DNA of 64,000 nucleotides from Sympetrum striolatum (lineage: Eukaryota; Arthropoda; Insecta; Odonata; Libellulidae). Location of the stretch: NCBI GenBank assembly GCA_947579665.1, contig OX388351.1, forward strand, positions 63,186,939 through 63,250,938, given 5' to 3'. The position numbers and the translations under genes were made by a program. This document shows positions 1 to 12,539 of the stretch, in pieces (positions within the stretch are counted from its first letter, which is position 1; each line of letters begins with the position of its first letter). The notes under the pieces are model-generated. The model had not been told where the DNA came from, searched no databases, and saw only the letters and a program-made list of their open reading frames with translations.

Positions 1-1068
1 AAAATATGTTTCATACAAAAGTTATAGTAAAATCAATTTTCTACAACATTTATAAATAATAGTATATACCTAAATATCATATTAATGGAGATATTTTGAA
101 AACCGGAAATGAGTTTTGAAGAATGAAGCTCGACTTCCGGTCAGCCGATTTACTCCAAAAACTAATCAACTCTAACGACTGTAATAAAAGTACTATGTAT
201 GAAATTTGGTGTTGATCCGACAAATAGTTTTCATGTTAGAGCGCCCACAAAGTACATAATCATCTTCTTCCGGTTTATCAGTGTTTCACGAATAACTCCT
301 AATCAACCGGTGATACAAAAATATGTTAAATACAAAAGTTATAGTAAATAATATTATCTAAAACTTTTATAAGGAATACAATATATCATATTTATGGATA
401 TATTTTGAAAACCAGAAATGAGCATTACACAACGTACATAATCAGCAACTTCCGGTTTATCAGTATTTCATGGATAACTCCTAAACAATCAGTGATGCAA
501 AAATATGTTTCATACAAAAGTTATAGTAAAATCAATTTTCTACAACATTTATAAATAATAGTATATACCTAAATATCATATTAATGGAGATATTTTGAAA
601 ACCGGAAATGAGTTTTGAAGAATGAAGCTCGACTACTGGTCAGCCGATTTACTCCAAAAACTAATCAACTCTAAAGACTGTAATAAAAGTACTATGTATG
701 AAATTTGGTGTTGATCCGACAAATAGTTTTTCATGTTAGAGCGCCCACAAAGTACATAATCATCTTCTTCCGGTTTATCAGTATTTCACGAATAACTCCT
801 AATCAACCGGTGATACAAAAGTATGTTAAATACAAAAGTTGTAGTAAATATTATTATCTAAAACTTTTAATCCTTATACAATATACGTATATATCATATT
901 TATGGAGATATTTTGAAAACCGGAAATGAGCTTAAATGAATAAAGCTCGACTTCCGGTTAACGGATTTACTCCAAAAACTAATCAACTCTGACAGCACAC
1001 ACAACAGTACTATATATGAAGTTTGGTATTGATACGACTTTTAGTTTTCGAGTTAGAACGCCCATTAT
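1..1068. repeat. Higher-order tandem repeat, about 317 bp unit with one deleted 183 bp unit
   Basis: Units begin near 1, 317, 500 and 817, each opening with a form of AAAATATGTTNNATACAAAA. Units 1 and 3 are about 317 bp and nearly identical. Unit 2 is about 183 bp, because roughly 134 bp between the 'GGAAATGAG' and 'GTACATAATC' landmarks is missing. Unit 4 is cut short where a CA microsatellite replaces the normal 'CCCACAAAGTACATAATC' segment. Each long unit contains two ACTTCCGG-type patches and the landmark 'CTCCAAAAACTAATCAACTC'. Units 1+2 and 3+4 behave as a 499 bp higher-order period. The array runs off the left edge, so its full length is unknown. The 74-codon frame here is not conserved between units and is not coding. 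Confidence 0.9.
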
Positions 1069-1094
1069 CACACACACACATACACACACACACA

Positions 1095-1168
<74 letters not shown>

Positions 1169-1177
1169 TACACACAG
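1069..1177. repeat. (CA)n microsatellite
   Basis: About 109 bp of almost pure CA dinucleotides with a few interruptions (CATACA, CTCACA) near both ends. The 82- and 62-codon frames across it encode only His-Thr repeats and are artefacts. It sits exactly where the last tandem unit is interrupted and the hairpin-ended module starts, so it looks like an integral part of the repeat element. Confidence 0.97.
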
Positions 1178-1305
1178 ACATCATTCAGAAAATGGTCAAA
1201 ACGTGTTCTAGGGACCCCAAAACGTGTATTTCCGTTGAAATCTCGAAGTCGAATTTTTTCATGAAAACAATACTTTCTCTATACTTCGTATATGGAGAAA
1301 GTAAA
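1178..1305 (+). mobile_element. 3' module of the tandem repeat element, ending in a hairpin
   Basis: After the CA tract comes a non-repeated segment with landmarks 'AAAATGGTCAAAACGTGTTC' and 'GGACCCCAAAACGTGTATTT', ending in a near-perfect stem-loop at 1271-1303: TACTTTCTCTATA, loop CTTCG, TATATGGAGAAAGTA. This order (tandem internal units, CA tract, short unique end with terminal hairpin) is what one expects of a non-autonomous interspersed element. No coding capacity is visible and the class is not established. Confidence 0.55.
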
Positions 1306-1347
1306 AAAGGGAGAATAAACTGTGCTATGTAATCTCAATAAGAAGCA

Positions 1348-1418
1348 GAGGTGACCAACTGGTAAAGGGAAGGCGTTTATCTGCCAGTCACAGCGATGAA
1401 AGTGAGGGATCAGATACC
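1348..1418 (+). mobile_element. Possible decayed tRNA-derived SINE head
   Basis: The stretch contains 'GGTGACCAACTGGTAAAGG', which resembles a pol III A box region, followed about 50 bp later by 'GGGATCAGATACC', a weak match to a B box (GGTTCRANTCC). Order and spacing fit a tRNA-derived SINE head, but two B-box positions are wrong and no tail is seen. Alternative: chance similarity. Confidence 0.28.
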
Positions 1419-1419
1419 G

Positions 1420-2510
1420 TAGCATTGATTGATGTCTGTGTAAAACCTGTGTAGACACTCTTATTGATGGATGGTAGCGTATGTTTACGTGTTATTGAAG
1501 AACGTTCGTGAATTTTGGATTTGCAGGGAAAAATCAGCCACAAGATCCTAAAAGGTTATTTTAGAGTAAGGTTTGTTTTGAAACAAAACTCTGCCTAAGG
1601 TGCCCTGAGCAACATGGAAACAACGGAAAAGTAAGATTTTTTTATTAGATCTCATTTTTTCTCTTGACCGGTAGTTGGTGGGTCAAATTTCATACCTAAC
1701 CTCCGGGTCCGTTTTCATGCAAATGAAAATTTGATAGAAAGTGAACCCGGTCATTGTATAAGCACGTTGAGATACTTTATAAAAGATAAAAAGAAGCGAT
1801 TAATCACTTTTACTATACTTATATCGCAAGGATTATGCATAAAATAAGTAGTATGGTGATGGTTAGATAATCTTGGCCATGATTTTTATTATAACTGTTG
1901 ACAAACTGATTTTTTCTCTATTAAATAGTGGATTCCAAGTAGAACATTTTTTTCTTCTACTAAAGTTATTTGGGTTATGATTACGTTATTGTATTTGTAA
2001 TGTATCTTCAGAGATTTTGACGTAATATTATTTTATTTACATTATAATGAGTAATATAAATTGTTGTGTGTATCTGGAGCAGGATTCCAATTTCTCTTGA
2101 CTCCATTCCATGACTCATGGCCAATAAAAATAAGAATAACAACTCCATAGAGTCCATAATTGGTTGTTAAAAACCATAGCGTAGAATAAGTGGTTAACTT
2201 TTTAGCTATTATGAACTTCTTTAGACGTAGGTTTTACTATTTATGAGTAAAGATTTATAATCTGATATAATTTTATTATAAACTAAAACTTCCTCTCTGT
2301 AGAAACCAATATATTAAATTTATCGGAAAGGAAAGCTATTATATTTTGATTAAACATAGAAAGCACTTGAAATTGTTCTTTCCGGAAATGAAAAATTAGG
2401 AAATAAAAACAAATACGGCTTTTTAAACTTAATTTTTTATGTAAAAGGAAAAAGATTAAGTAAAGGCAGATCTTGTGGGGAAAGAGATTTCGCAATCGCG
2501 ATAAGAATAC
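1420..2510. other. AT-rich stretch without recognisable gene
   Basis: No conserved coding frame is seen. A small imperfect palindrome (GTTTGTTTTGAAACAAAAC) lies at 1572-1590. The 70-codon minus-strand frame at 2283-2495 has no recognisable motif. Confidence 0.6.
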
Positions 2511-2519
2511 AAAGGAAAC

Positions 2520-3290
2520 TATAGCGGATTGGAAAAGAATAGAAAATAAAAGAAAGCGGAAGAGGAGATGGAGAGATTAGAAAAGAGGAAGAGAGAGAAA
2601 GTAGAGGCGTCTGCGGGGAGACCTTAAAGGAGAAGAAAGCTCACTTCATTACGTAACAAAGGTCACGTGATCTGCGGAGGGAGTGATAGGCGGGAAAGAT
2701 AGTGGGTAGGGGACTGCATTGTGTTCCGAGAGGCGCAAATGAAGGAGGAATAAGGGCTAACACGCCCCTCTTGAAACTTCAATGGCTTTTCTCGCCCCAC
2801 CTAGTGGTGGCGGAGGCGATTTCGAGGCGGTGGTGGCCCAGAAGGTATCGGAAAGGTCAATCTCCGGTGAACACATTACGACCGTGTTTAGTAAGCATTC
2901 ATTAGCGAGATGTCAACGCGTCAAGATGTTAACGTCAGGCGCACGGTCTGAATGGACCAAATGAATCTGTTTCGACCGAAAAATGGTAGCCGCTGCGAAA
3001 TGTTTTAATCTCCGCATAATCCCGGCTGATGAAGGCGTGACGTGCGACTGTCTAAAGCGGCTCTAAACTTTATGCGAGTTAAGTTTTAAATGGCGAGCGC
3101 TTTCTTTTGGAGGTGACAGTTTCATGGTCGTTTTCCGTGGAGTTCATTAGCGTCAACAATCCTACAAAGGAGATTACTGCGTGGTTCTCACAAAGCCGCG
3201 AGGGCTTTGTTACTCTGTCCAATAAAACTGAAATCTCGTATTTTAGGAAGTGATTTCTTGAAGTAAGAGCAAAACGACTCATACGTAGAT
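2520..3290. other. Purine-rich tract followed by a GC-richer CpG-containing island
   Basis: 2520-2640 is strongly purine-biased (G/A runs on the plus strand). 2640-3070 is GC-rich with many CpGs, and includes CACGTG near 2664, TTACGTAA near 2650 and a dyad CCACCTAGTGGTGG near 2799. Short frames (67 and 60 codons) match nothing known and overlap in different phases. It may be a regulatory island or an unrecognised exon; the sequence alone does not decide. Confidence 0.4.
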
Positions 3291-3299
3291 GAATGATAT

Positions 3300-6200
3300 T
3301 GAATAAGAGTGTGTTTCTTTGACAAATCCAACCAAGTCCACACCCCTGCTTTCAGTAGGGAATGTTAACAATTAGATGATAATAATTTTCGGAAGACTTG
3401 TTTGTTATCTATTCATCAAACTTCATGGATTGACTCTACAGATTTAATTACCTACCATTCTTGATTAAATTATGAGATCAATCAGATTAATAATTATCGG
3501 ATTCTTCGCTAAATGTATACATACTTCACCTGTTCAGGTTATACCACATATATCGTGGGTATTTTTTCATCCAAACAGACCTATAGCTTTAATGTCCTAG
3601 TTATTACTCGCTATAATATATAATTCTTTAATAATATAATTATAATTATTCTTTGGCTGGAAGAAACGCAATGATACGGATCGGACGTAGAGCCCACTAG
3701 AGGAAATAATTCAATTTCAACTTAATATTCCTTTCATGATAGTGATTGATATATTCTTTAAAAATAAATCTCATTTTCACTTTTTAACATTTATGTTGCA
3801 GTCCCAATGTTGATATTTTATATCGTTGATTGAAGAAAAATATATATAAACTCATAAATATTACATTCTAATATGACATCTCTACTCTTAAAAACTCATT
3901 TCGGATTTACATTTTTGATACTATAGGGGCTATTTTCAATATGAGATATTTTATTGAGTTTTAATTAGTAATTGCTGTACTCATCCTCTATATATGTGAA
4001 TTTCGTAAATAATTTTGAGTAATCCTATGAATTTTAAAGACACATGACTGCATTAAAACATATCTTCTTGCTCAATTCTGGAGTGGGAATACTTTATTAC
4101 TATTTTATATTCTCTTTAATTTTCAAAGGTACCAGAGTGTCTAATTTTATTACGAATCGCTCTATATTTATTGCGTAGCAGATATTAATTTCATTAGCAA
4201 ATACGAATAAATGCAAGCTATATTCACTTCAAACTCCAAGTAACATGATATGTACAGATTGATCATATCTCTTTTTTAGGTTGTTTTATAGTTTTTGAAT
4301 TTAAAAATCAAGTGCATTTTTTTGGGTTTATTTCAGATTAGAAAAATAATACTCCAAATATGGAGAGTAAAATGGTTTATTTTCCCTATATATACAGAAT
4401 TGACGGTTTAATATTTCAATCCATAAGCAAATTCTCCCCATGATTATTACATGGTTTCTTCAAACCTCTAAATATTTATTGAGAGTAAATCATATAACCA
4501 ATTTTAACAGGTATATTTCATAACCTTAATGTTACCATATGACTTATACAGCTTTTTTCGATTTTTTCATTTGCACAACACTGTTGCCACTCGAAGCGAA
4601 CATCATCTTTGTTCATTCGAACAAAAAGTAGATACCTCCAAATCTGGAAACCCACACAAATATATTCCGCATTGGAATCGGAGCGTACGAATCAGTACCA
4701 GATGCTGCCACTCAAAAACGTTGTAGAGTCCATGAAAGCACGAATCCTAGCAGAAGTGGTCCCTCGACATACTGTAACTATCTGAAAACACGTCATAAAA
4801 CTCTGTACTGCGGATTATCTAACCATCCGAACGCCTCGTCCAACTCTTAATTTTATAGTGCTGAGCACCGTTAACACGATAATAAGAGAAGTTAGAATTC
4901 GAAACATGTAAAAACGCTCGCGTTACGCTGGAGATGCAAAGTCGGTTCGATAAAACAAAGCGGTTTCATTCCCACAGCGCCCGAGCTGTTTCCATGGCAT
5001 TCGATTTAGAGGGAGAAGGAGAAAGCTCTATTTGGCTCGTTCCTGGCCTTGGAGGGAACAAAAACCTGTAAATTTCGGATTTTGCTTCGATCGTTGATAA
5101 GTTAGCTAGGTTAATCTGTTCCCGAGGGAGGCGAAAAAACAGAATTCGTGATCGATTACAACTCCCATTTATACTTTCCACGTACTCCAAGTTGGAAAAA
5201 GAGGTTTGAAAAACTTTAACGCTTTAATTTGAGAGGAAGTAAAGTAAATTGGATTCTCCCAATGTTAAACGAACTCGCTTCAATTAAATTTCTTCCACTA
5301 TGTATAACAGTGGTGGTGCTTTCTCAATGGCTACACATGGGATATATCCAACATATTCTTTTATAAGTCTTTCACGATAATAAATGTAGCTGACTAATTC
5401 ATTCAAATACATGCAATCATGATAAATTAGGTGAAAATTCTACTAGTTTCTACTCCATATTCTATATGTTGATATTCATCATAGCATATCGTATTAAATT
5501 TCTGATTATATACAAATGCATATGTATTATACAAGTCGCCTTCCGTCGTTTAGAGGGGGGAAATATATTCATTTTATTTTAATTTTTAATATCTGTATTA
5601 TCGCATGATCGTAAATTCTCTAAATAACGAAACGTAGAAGCGATGAAAATGCAGAATTTATTTTTCACATGATTTTCTTCGGATCCGAGAATGAAGCTAA
5701 AGATATAATTTGAATTTTAAGACGTTTGCGCAATTTTGAATATAAAAGTAATGACTTAGAAGAAAAAAGAAGGGTTGGCTGATGAGGAATGTTCACTTAA
5801 ACTTTTAACTTGATTATGCGTTATCTACGCTACGTTTTACGAATAAAATAAATGGAGCGTAAGCTGCTAGAAGAGATTTCCGAAAGCCTCTTTCTAAACA
5901 GAGAGCAGTTTGTCTTTTTTGTAAACGCTGAATGCATCGACTACCTTACGATAAAGTCCTTCGCGGAATTTATACCTCCTTCTAATTTCTAAACATACAA
6001 TTATCTCGTAGCTTTTTATTCTCACATTGGTGCCTCCCCTAGCATTTTCTGAAAATAAATCTATTGGTTTTAGATTTTCTGCTTTAAACATACGAAAGCA
6101 TTCATTCTTACTTTTCTATCCATTTTCCATTCTTTTATTCTTTCAACCTCCACCGGAGAAATGTTAACCTCCACGACATTTTCCTGCTCAGAATTTCATA

Positions 6201-7090
6201 ATTTTCAAATGCTCACATATCTGCTGATTCACTGTGGACGCAGCACTACTTAAAAATTGATATTATTTCTTGACCAAATCCTTTTTCCATTCATTTATAC
6301 TCCTGCCTTCATTTTATATGATTTTTACTCTCAACATTTAACCAATTAGTACAAAACACATTGTTATATTAAAAATTTCCTGAAGGCAAAATATCATTGC
6401 TCTTATTAGAAGGGAAAAGATGTATTTAAGTTAAAATCAGTGTAACTGTTGTCCTATTTGTTTACTCGAGGTGAAAGATATAAAAGGGAATACAGTAACA
6501 TAACATTTATTTAGTTCTAAGTCATTATAAAAAATGGCAAAGATGAAGGAAAGATATCGAAAAAAAAATGATCGGATGTAAATGAAGAAGCATTGCTGAT
6601 TTCCTTTAATTTGTTTCATTTAAGGTGAAACTCAAGGAATTGACATAAAAGACTTGCATTTCGGACTTGGATTTTATATAAGCTAGAAGAAGCCAGAATT
6701 TTCAAACTTTTTATTCTCCATGTTGAAACAAATGTCCTTATAAAATTATAGTATCTCAACACTTTCCCCATAATTTGGTTCACGTATCACAAAAGCAGTG
6801 GTTATGGATAGAGCAATTTTATCGCGGGGGCAATCCACTAGCTCAACAAAAGAATAAATCTACCTAACTAATTAAAACTTCTCCGGCAACTCTTTTGTGT
6901 AAGTTGACGGAGGAACTTAACAAGAGCAGAGGTATCTTGGGAAATGTTCTTTTCTCTGAATGTGGAGAATTCCGAAGAAAAACAAAAGCTAGCGCATTCC
7001 CGCAGAACTTTCCGTATCATTTCTCTTTAATTCTTTACTCCCCATTGTTTTTCGGCCTGTACGGCTTAAACTGGAAATTCTCGAATCCGC
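3300..7090. other. AT-rich stretch, no supported feature
   Basis: Read on both strands for coding motifs, tRNA heads and terminal repeats; none is convincing. A slightly GC-richer part at 4,880-5,190 carries a 74-codon minus frame of unknown meaning. Open frames of 60-66 codons are at the level expected by chance. Confidence 0.6.
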
Positions 7091-7094
7091 ATTG

Positions 7095-7300
7095 ATACCC
7101 TGCAAGGTGCCTATTGTGGCAGGGAGTGTTAACACCCAGCGATCAACCTGTTTCTTTTGCTTGCTACTATCGCGAATCTATTTTGGAGAGAATGAGTTTT
7201 TGAAGCGATTTTCCTAGCGTATATTTCTCTTATTCCGCTTAGTTGGTTCGATGTAAGCAGCTTGGGGGTCGCTTAATTCTGACTATATCATTAATGGGAA
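7095..7300 (-). mobile_element. CR1-like non-LTR retrotransposon 3' remnant (older copy)
   Basis: On the minus strand this stretch aligns with the 3' end of the CR1-like fragment at 53,860-54,060. Shared landmarks on the plus strand are CCCTGCAAG, TGTGGCAGGG, a (G)AATGA-TTTTTGAA(A/G)CGATT block and GGGGGTCGC. Minus-strand translation gives an IREIYARKI segment matching IREIDSRTN of the larger copy, the basic C-terminal tail of the reverse-transcriptase ORF. It is about 200 bp, 5'-truncated and more diverged than the 54 kb copy. 5' truncation is usual for target-primed insertions. No intact ORF. Confidence 0.68.
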
Positions 7301-7729
7301 TTTGCTATCTTCAGTGCACGAGAAACATTTCTGGGCGTTGAATGTTGCCTTTTAGTTACATCCTGATAGAAATTCTCGCATTGAAATATTTAAATAAATT
7401 TTCTTCCCGATTTTGCTATTTATGTCCAGTGAAATCAAGTGGAAGATGTTTTCCTCCAGACATCTCAGCGAATAATTGCGTTTTCTTTTACAAAACTTCG
7501 GAGTAAAACTATTCAAATTTACGTAAAATACAGCGCAGTAGCGACATGATTATTTCTCGTGTGGCCTTTATTATGCGACCTTTATTTCCGACGAAAAAAT
7601 GTTCCCGCTCTTCGACTACGTTTTTACAGATTAACTTTTAATGAATTTTTGAATAAATTGAAGAAAACATTGCAATATTATCTCATTTAATGATCTCAAA
7701 GTGTATTGTATAGAGAGATAATCGAAATT

Positions 7730-7878
7730 AAATTCAAATTAGCACGAAGAAATGTGCACCAGAAACACACAGATAAACAATTTGTGAAAAATACTAACAT
7801 GACCAGGATTCGAACTCAGGTATCCCACTCTCCAGGCAGGTATTCCAAACACTAAACTACCAATCCGTGTAAAGATTC
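7730..7878 (-). mobile_element. tRNA-derived SINE, minus strand
   Basis: Minus-strand reading gives a tRNA-like head: A-box region GGTAGTTTAGTGTTTGG (about 7,840-7,865) and a clear B box GAGTTCGAATCCTGG (about 7,802-7,817), with A-to-B spacing as in pol III type 2 promoters. A tRNA-unrelated body follows with 'TTTCTGGTGCACATTTCTTC'. No acceptor-stem pairing survives, so this is a SINE and not a functional tRNA gene. Exact ends and target-site duplications were not resolved. Confidence 0.72.
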
Positions 7879-7889
7879 CATATACAGTA

Positions 7890-10800
7890 TTGGAATTCAC
7901 GCGGCTAATTAAGTGGTTAAAATATGTTTCCGGAAAATAGTAGAACTGAGATCAAGTTCCAATCATGTAGCTATTTTTCAATTCTTTAATTTTAGAAATT
8001 CTTGAAACGCTTGATTCCTTACCGTAAAATTAATCAACAAAACGTATCGCCTTGCGGCGTACCTTATCAAGTCCGCTGGTATACTATTCATCGGTTGGTT
8101 CCCAAGCATTAGTTCATATATTTCAGAGGAAGATAATTTTTTAGTAAAACCGCGTCTCTTTTTCTACACTTTTATCATGTATAAAGACAAAACACTTTAT
8201 GAAGCAGAGGTTTTTAATTGCTGGAACGCAGCTTTTTGGATTTGCATTCACCAGTTCTTCGCTAGAGCTCATATTAGAGAGAGCAGAAAAGGAATATTTT
8301 CTATGATGAAATGCATCGCGCCTAGGTTGAGCCTATGGGAGTACTTCTATATCTGAGGAACCCTTTGATGGTATCGATCCGCTGGACAACGCGAAGGAAT
8401 ACTTTTATCATTCAATTTTTTTAAACAGCGCTACAAAAATAAGTGGCACAAAAGGTTTTTCAATTCGCACACAGTGGGACGCTACGGTTTTTCGTTTCGT
8501 TTAATTCCGTCTACCCCAGGGCAATATCGCATTTAGTTTCTCCGCAAGTGTTTGCTTTTGACAAATATCTGTTTGTGTTTTCCACTCGGAGCCTTTCTGT
8601 TTGTCCCGATTCGTGCTGGTCACTTTTTAAAGTCGACGTTAGCACGCGGATGCGTAGTCACTCTCAGGATTAACGACCAATTCGCATAATGGTAACCGCT
8701 GTTCATTCGTTATTAGTAATTCGCTCTCAAATGTTGAATCTTCCTTTGAATCGATGATGATGATGAGGGGAACATTTTAATTCTCTTCCACGAGTGATCT
8801 CGACGTGGTCATCCATCGTTGGTGATTTATCCCTTTATCAGCTAAACACCTCAATTTATATCCCTGATTGATCATTTGAGTTATAATAGGATTTTAAAAG
8901 TTTGAATATACATAGGTGGAGATTTTTGATGCCTTGAATTTTTATTATCTGAAGTCGAATTAACCATTTCATAGTTAATTTTTATTAAATATGCATTTTT
9001 TCACTTGATAGTTTCAATGGGAGACATACTTTGAATACCATGAGGTATTTAAATAATATCCTTTGAGTAATTTTACCAAAACGTACTGGAATATGTAGTA
9101 AATATAAATAAATAAATTGTGATTTAGGTTTTAGCGATTGCATCAAATGATTAGACTGTCCATTATTTCCGAAGTTTATAATTTACTCACCTAATAAACT
9201 TTCCTTAGATCTGTTTTCAAGAAACAAGGTCAATAATAGCAAATATTTCTTTTATCATACATAGCTTTATCATCAGCCGAGCTGTCGCACTTTGGAATTG
9301 TTAAAACAGGAGTAGTATTGGTCTCCCTTTTTAATACATAAGTATATATTAAAGAATGCTTCTATTTACTCGATAGCTTCAGTAGGAAGCATAGCGTTGT
9401 GAATTGTAAAACTATTGAGTCTATTGCTTTATATTATCACCTGAAAGAACATACATTGATATAGCTTTCCATGAATATGTAACCAGTCTTCCTTTATTTA
9501 CTCCCAGGCATTTCATTTTATTTTCGTCTGAATTATTGTTGCAGTATGATAAAGATACACCTAATGCAAGCACGTACCCAAGTCAATCCTCTCCTCTTGG
9601 ATAAATATCGATTACCCTCCATTATCAAGTTTAGAGTCTTTTTGAGAAGTAGAGTTGCGATGAGGTACGGGATTAAGAATTCGGAACATACATTCTCTTC
9701 TAAAAAATCCAAATTCATCTGACAAAAACATCTCACAATTTTAGATTCTACTTACTGGTTTTATTACATCTTAATAATTTTATTATTACTCCTGATTTCA
9801 TGAACAAACGTATTTATTTAAGTAAAGGTTTGTGGTTAATATGCATAGGCCCAAGGACAAACTGTAGCTCTAAATATGTGACATTAACAAGAGCCATCTG
9901 AATAAACTGAAGCTCAAACTAAGAAAATATTGTGAAAGCTTACATCATATTCAGAACTCGTAGACCATCACCATAAACCTATTTATTGCGTCCCAATAAT
10001 ATTCACGGCTAAATTTAGAATATTCGAGACACATCGCATCCACCGGAACGTGTGGCTTGGGTATCAAATTCAATTAAAACCTCCGACCCCAAACCTGCGT
10101 TAGGAACGCCTGTTTAACTCGTGACAGAATATTTGACGTCCGATTTCATTTTCAAGCGCCGATCAAATTGGACGGCGTCAAAAAATCGTTCCGCTGGCCG
10201 TCGCTCACTTTTTTCGACCAATTTTCCCTTCTCTTTGAAAGAATTCACGGCCTGTCATTTCCTGGGTGTCACATAATGGGGACGCTAATGCACGTCCGAC
10301 CGCACTACAAATACGGACCGCAACCGGTTCTTTCGCCGTGGTTTTCATTCCGTGGGGTGTTTTAAATCGCGGGTTTAACTTAGAAATACCCTCGTTTATA
10401 TTTTTACGTATTGTTTTACTCCATTGCGAAATTATTCATTATCACTACGTTTATATAGATAAGCCCATGGGATATGGAAGTATTAATTAACTTAATTAAA
10501 TGAACATTACGTAACCCGGTTGGAAACCCGAGAAAACTTCCTTCAGCTCCTACACCGGGAAAGCACCAGATCTCTCTTAATATTACGTAAATGATCAAGT
10601 GATACTATTTATGCTATATTATCTTATGATATTTTTTATTAATATGTGCTATGCATTTTTTTATATTTAGTGATGGAAGGAAATGAAATTACATACTCAA
10701 CTTTATATTTTTGCGTTATTAGAAATGAGAATTGTCTCCAAGCACTATTACAGTAGTATGAATTTGCCTGTTTTCTAGTTTAGAGAACAGTTTAACTACC

Positions 10801-12530
10801 ATTCAGACGACGTCACTGCCATCTGATATTTAAAATGTGAGATAAATGCACCAAGCCCTCTATGAGTATATGAGTCGCTACTCCTTTTAATTGGAAGAAA
10901 CATTTGTAACCAATATTTGATGTAACAGTTGCATAGAGTTGCTTTATATGATGAAGATGATTTCATTGCTTGATTATAATGTATTGAAAGTCGCATCTAT
11001 ATCCAGTCTTTAATGAATATTGATTCAAAGTAATTAGCAAATGGAACAGGTTTAGAATTTTCATTGTGTATCCTTCTTCTGTTTAACTATGGTGCGCATG
11101 AAATACCTATGCATGTGAAGCAAAGGACGGTTTCTGCTGTGAAAACTCCTTTATTGCTTATTCCCATGAAAGCGCTCATAAAGTGTACCACGATTCAAGT
11201 TAAATACTTCATTTTCTAAGAGAACGAAAACTGTTACACGGCATTCTACTTCCTCTCCTCGATTTATGCAACAGGAATACGGTTGTGTAAGCGTAATTGC
11301 CTATGCTGCAGGATACCTTGGTATCGGGCCATTTTGGGTTTCCGTTTATTTAACTTTTCTATATTTCCTATACTTTGCTTAACATCCACTACTTCACTTT
11401 TATGTTCATTTTGTTTAATGTCCACTATATTACTTTCATTTTAGTTTTTATTGATGATTTTTTTACACTTACCTATATTGTAATTTATTAATTATTTACT
11501 GTTTTTACTGTTTATCGCTAAGTAAAAAATTATAGATATTTATCTATGTAAATATGTAGCTTTATTTTTTTTACTTTCTTTCAAATCTCTCCCCTTATTA
11601 CTATATATTTACCTAATTATCAGTATGTTTCACATGTTTTTCAAACCGCTTCTCTCTGGTGGTTTTTTTTATTGATATATCTTTTCCCAAATGAAACCTC
11701 ACGTTTTTAAACTCGTAAAGTATTATCCATTGTGTATTTTTATCAAGCCTTCTCTTACTTTATGAGTTTATATGATAAAAGGTTAAATATAAGACGAAAA
11801 ACATTAGTCTTTATCTCATTTCGACATATAAGTCGCTTCAGTATTTTATTTTTATACCGGTATTTGTCCTAATTACGTTAAAGTGCATCTCACTTACAAT
11901 GGATTTAAAAATAATTTATTGCTACGAGTAAGAGTTTACACCGTAAATTCATAGTGGTCTATGAGATAATGGATTTCCCAAGTCACGCATTTAAAGCTTA
12001 ATTTTAGGTTATGCCTTTGTTCTCTAGAAACAACTCCTCTCGTTTGGAGAGAACCCTTTTGTTAGCTCTGTTCAATGATCGTGATGCGAGAATAGATAAG
12101 AATGAAAATTCTTAAAACGTGCATCATTTAAAACTCATCCTCAATAGATCCCCCAGACACTAAGAGCGTTCACGAGATAAAAGCCTCCATTGATACGCCA
12201 TTGAAGTTACCCAACGCTTTGTCTTAAAACTCCTCAATCTCTCAAATGATCCTCCTCCTTAATTGAAGAGATCGATAGGTTTGGAAGAATCGCCTTTGTT
12301 TTTCGGAAGGAGCGCGAGTTTAATCTCGCTCAAGCCCTTTTCTTGCTATAATCCCATCTCCCGATTACCTCACATGGTATCGCCTCCATCTTGTTAACGC
12401 CTCTTCCCTTCAAACACAAGAGATGCTCCAATTTATCTGATCAGTATCAGGATATCCCCATTGAAAAAACTTCAATACTTCCTCCCCCTTGGTTTCATCG
12501 AGACTCAGCGATAAATAATATTAAAACGGG
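7890..12530. other. AT-rich stretch with little recognisable content
   Basis: No gene is supported. Items seen: (GAT)n-like run at 8,753-8,766; two TTACGTAA palindromes near 10,506 and 10,583; a CpG-containing patch at 10,040-10,340; a weak diverged copy of the interspersed repeat of 31.7 kb at about 11,600-11,830. The 19-mer TCAATTTATATCCCTGATT at 8,851-8,869 recurs at 32,449-32,467. Confidence 0.55.
11600..11830 (+). repeat. Possible diverged copy of the interspersed repeat, module A
   Basis: The order of blocks 'ATCAGTATGTTTCACATGTT', '...CTCTCTGGTGGTTTTTTTT...' and '...ACATTAGTCTTTATCTCATT' parallels the copies at 31,715, 39,440 and 40,255 (ATC-GTATGTTT, TTGGTGTT, TTTAGTCTCAATCTCG). Identity by eye is low and AT-richness inflates it. 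Confidence 0.3.
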
Positions 12531-12539
12531 GGATTTTTT

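Noticed and set aside
1016..1264. His-Thr repeat open frames (82 and 62 codons)
   Set aside because: Pure translation of the CA microsatellite in two phases; no unique coding part.
8678..8705. Minus-strand TATGCGAATTGGTCGTTAAT resembling the 61.9 kb hammerhead 3' half
   Set aside because: CTGATGA box and stem II are missing; similarity too short in AT-rich DNA.
9264..9285. Minus-strand GGCTGATGATAAAGC, hammerhead-like
   Set aside because: No stem II pairing and no GAAA box at a suitable distance.
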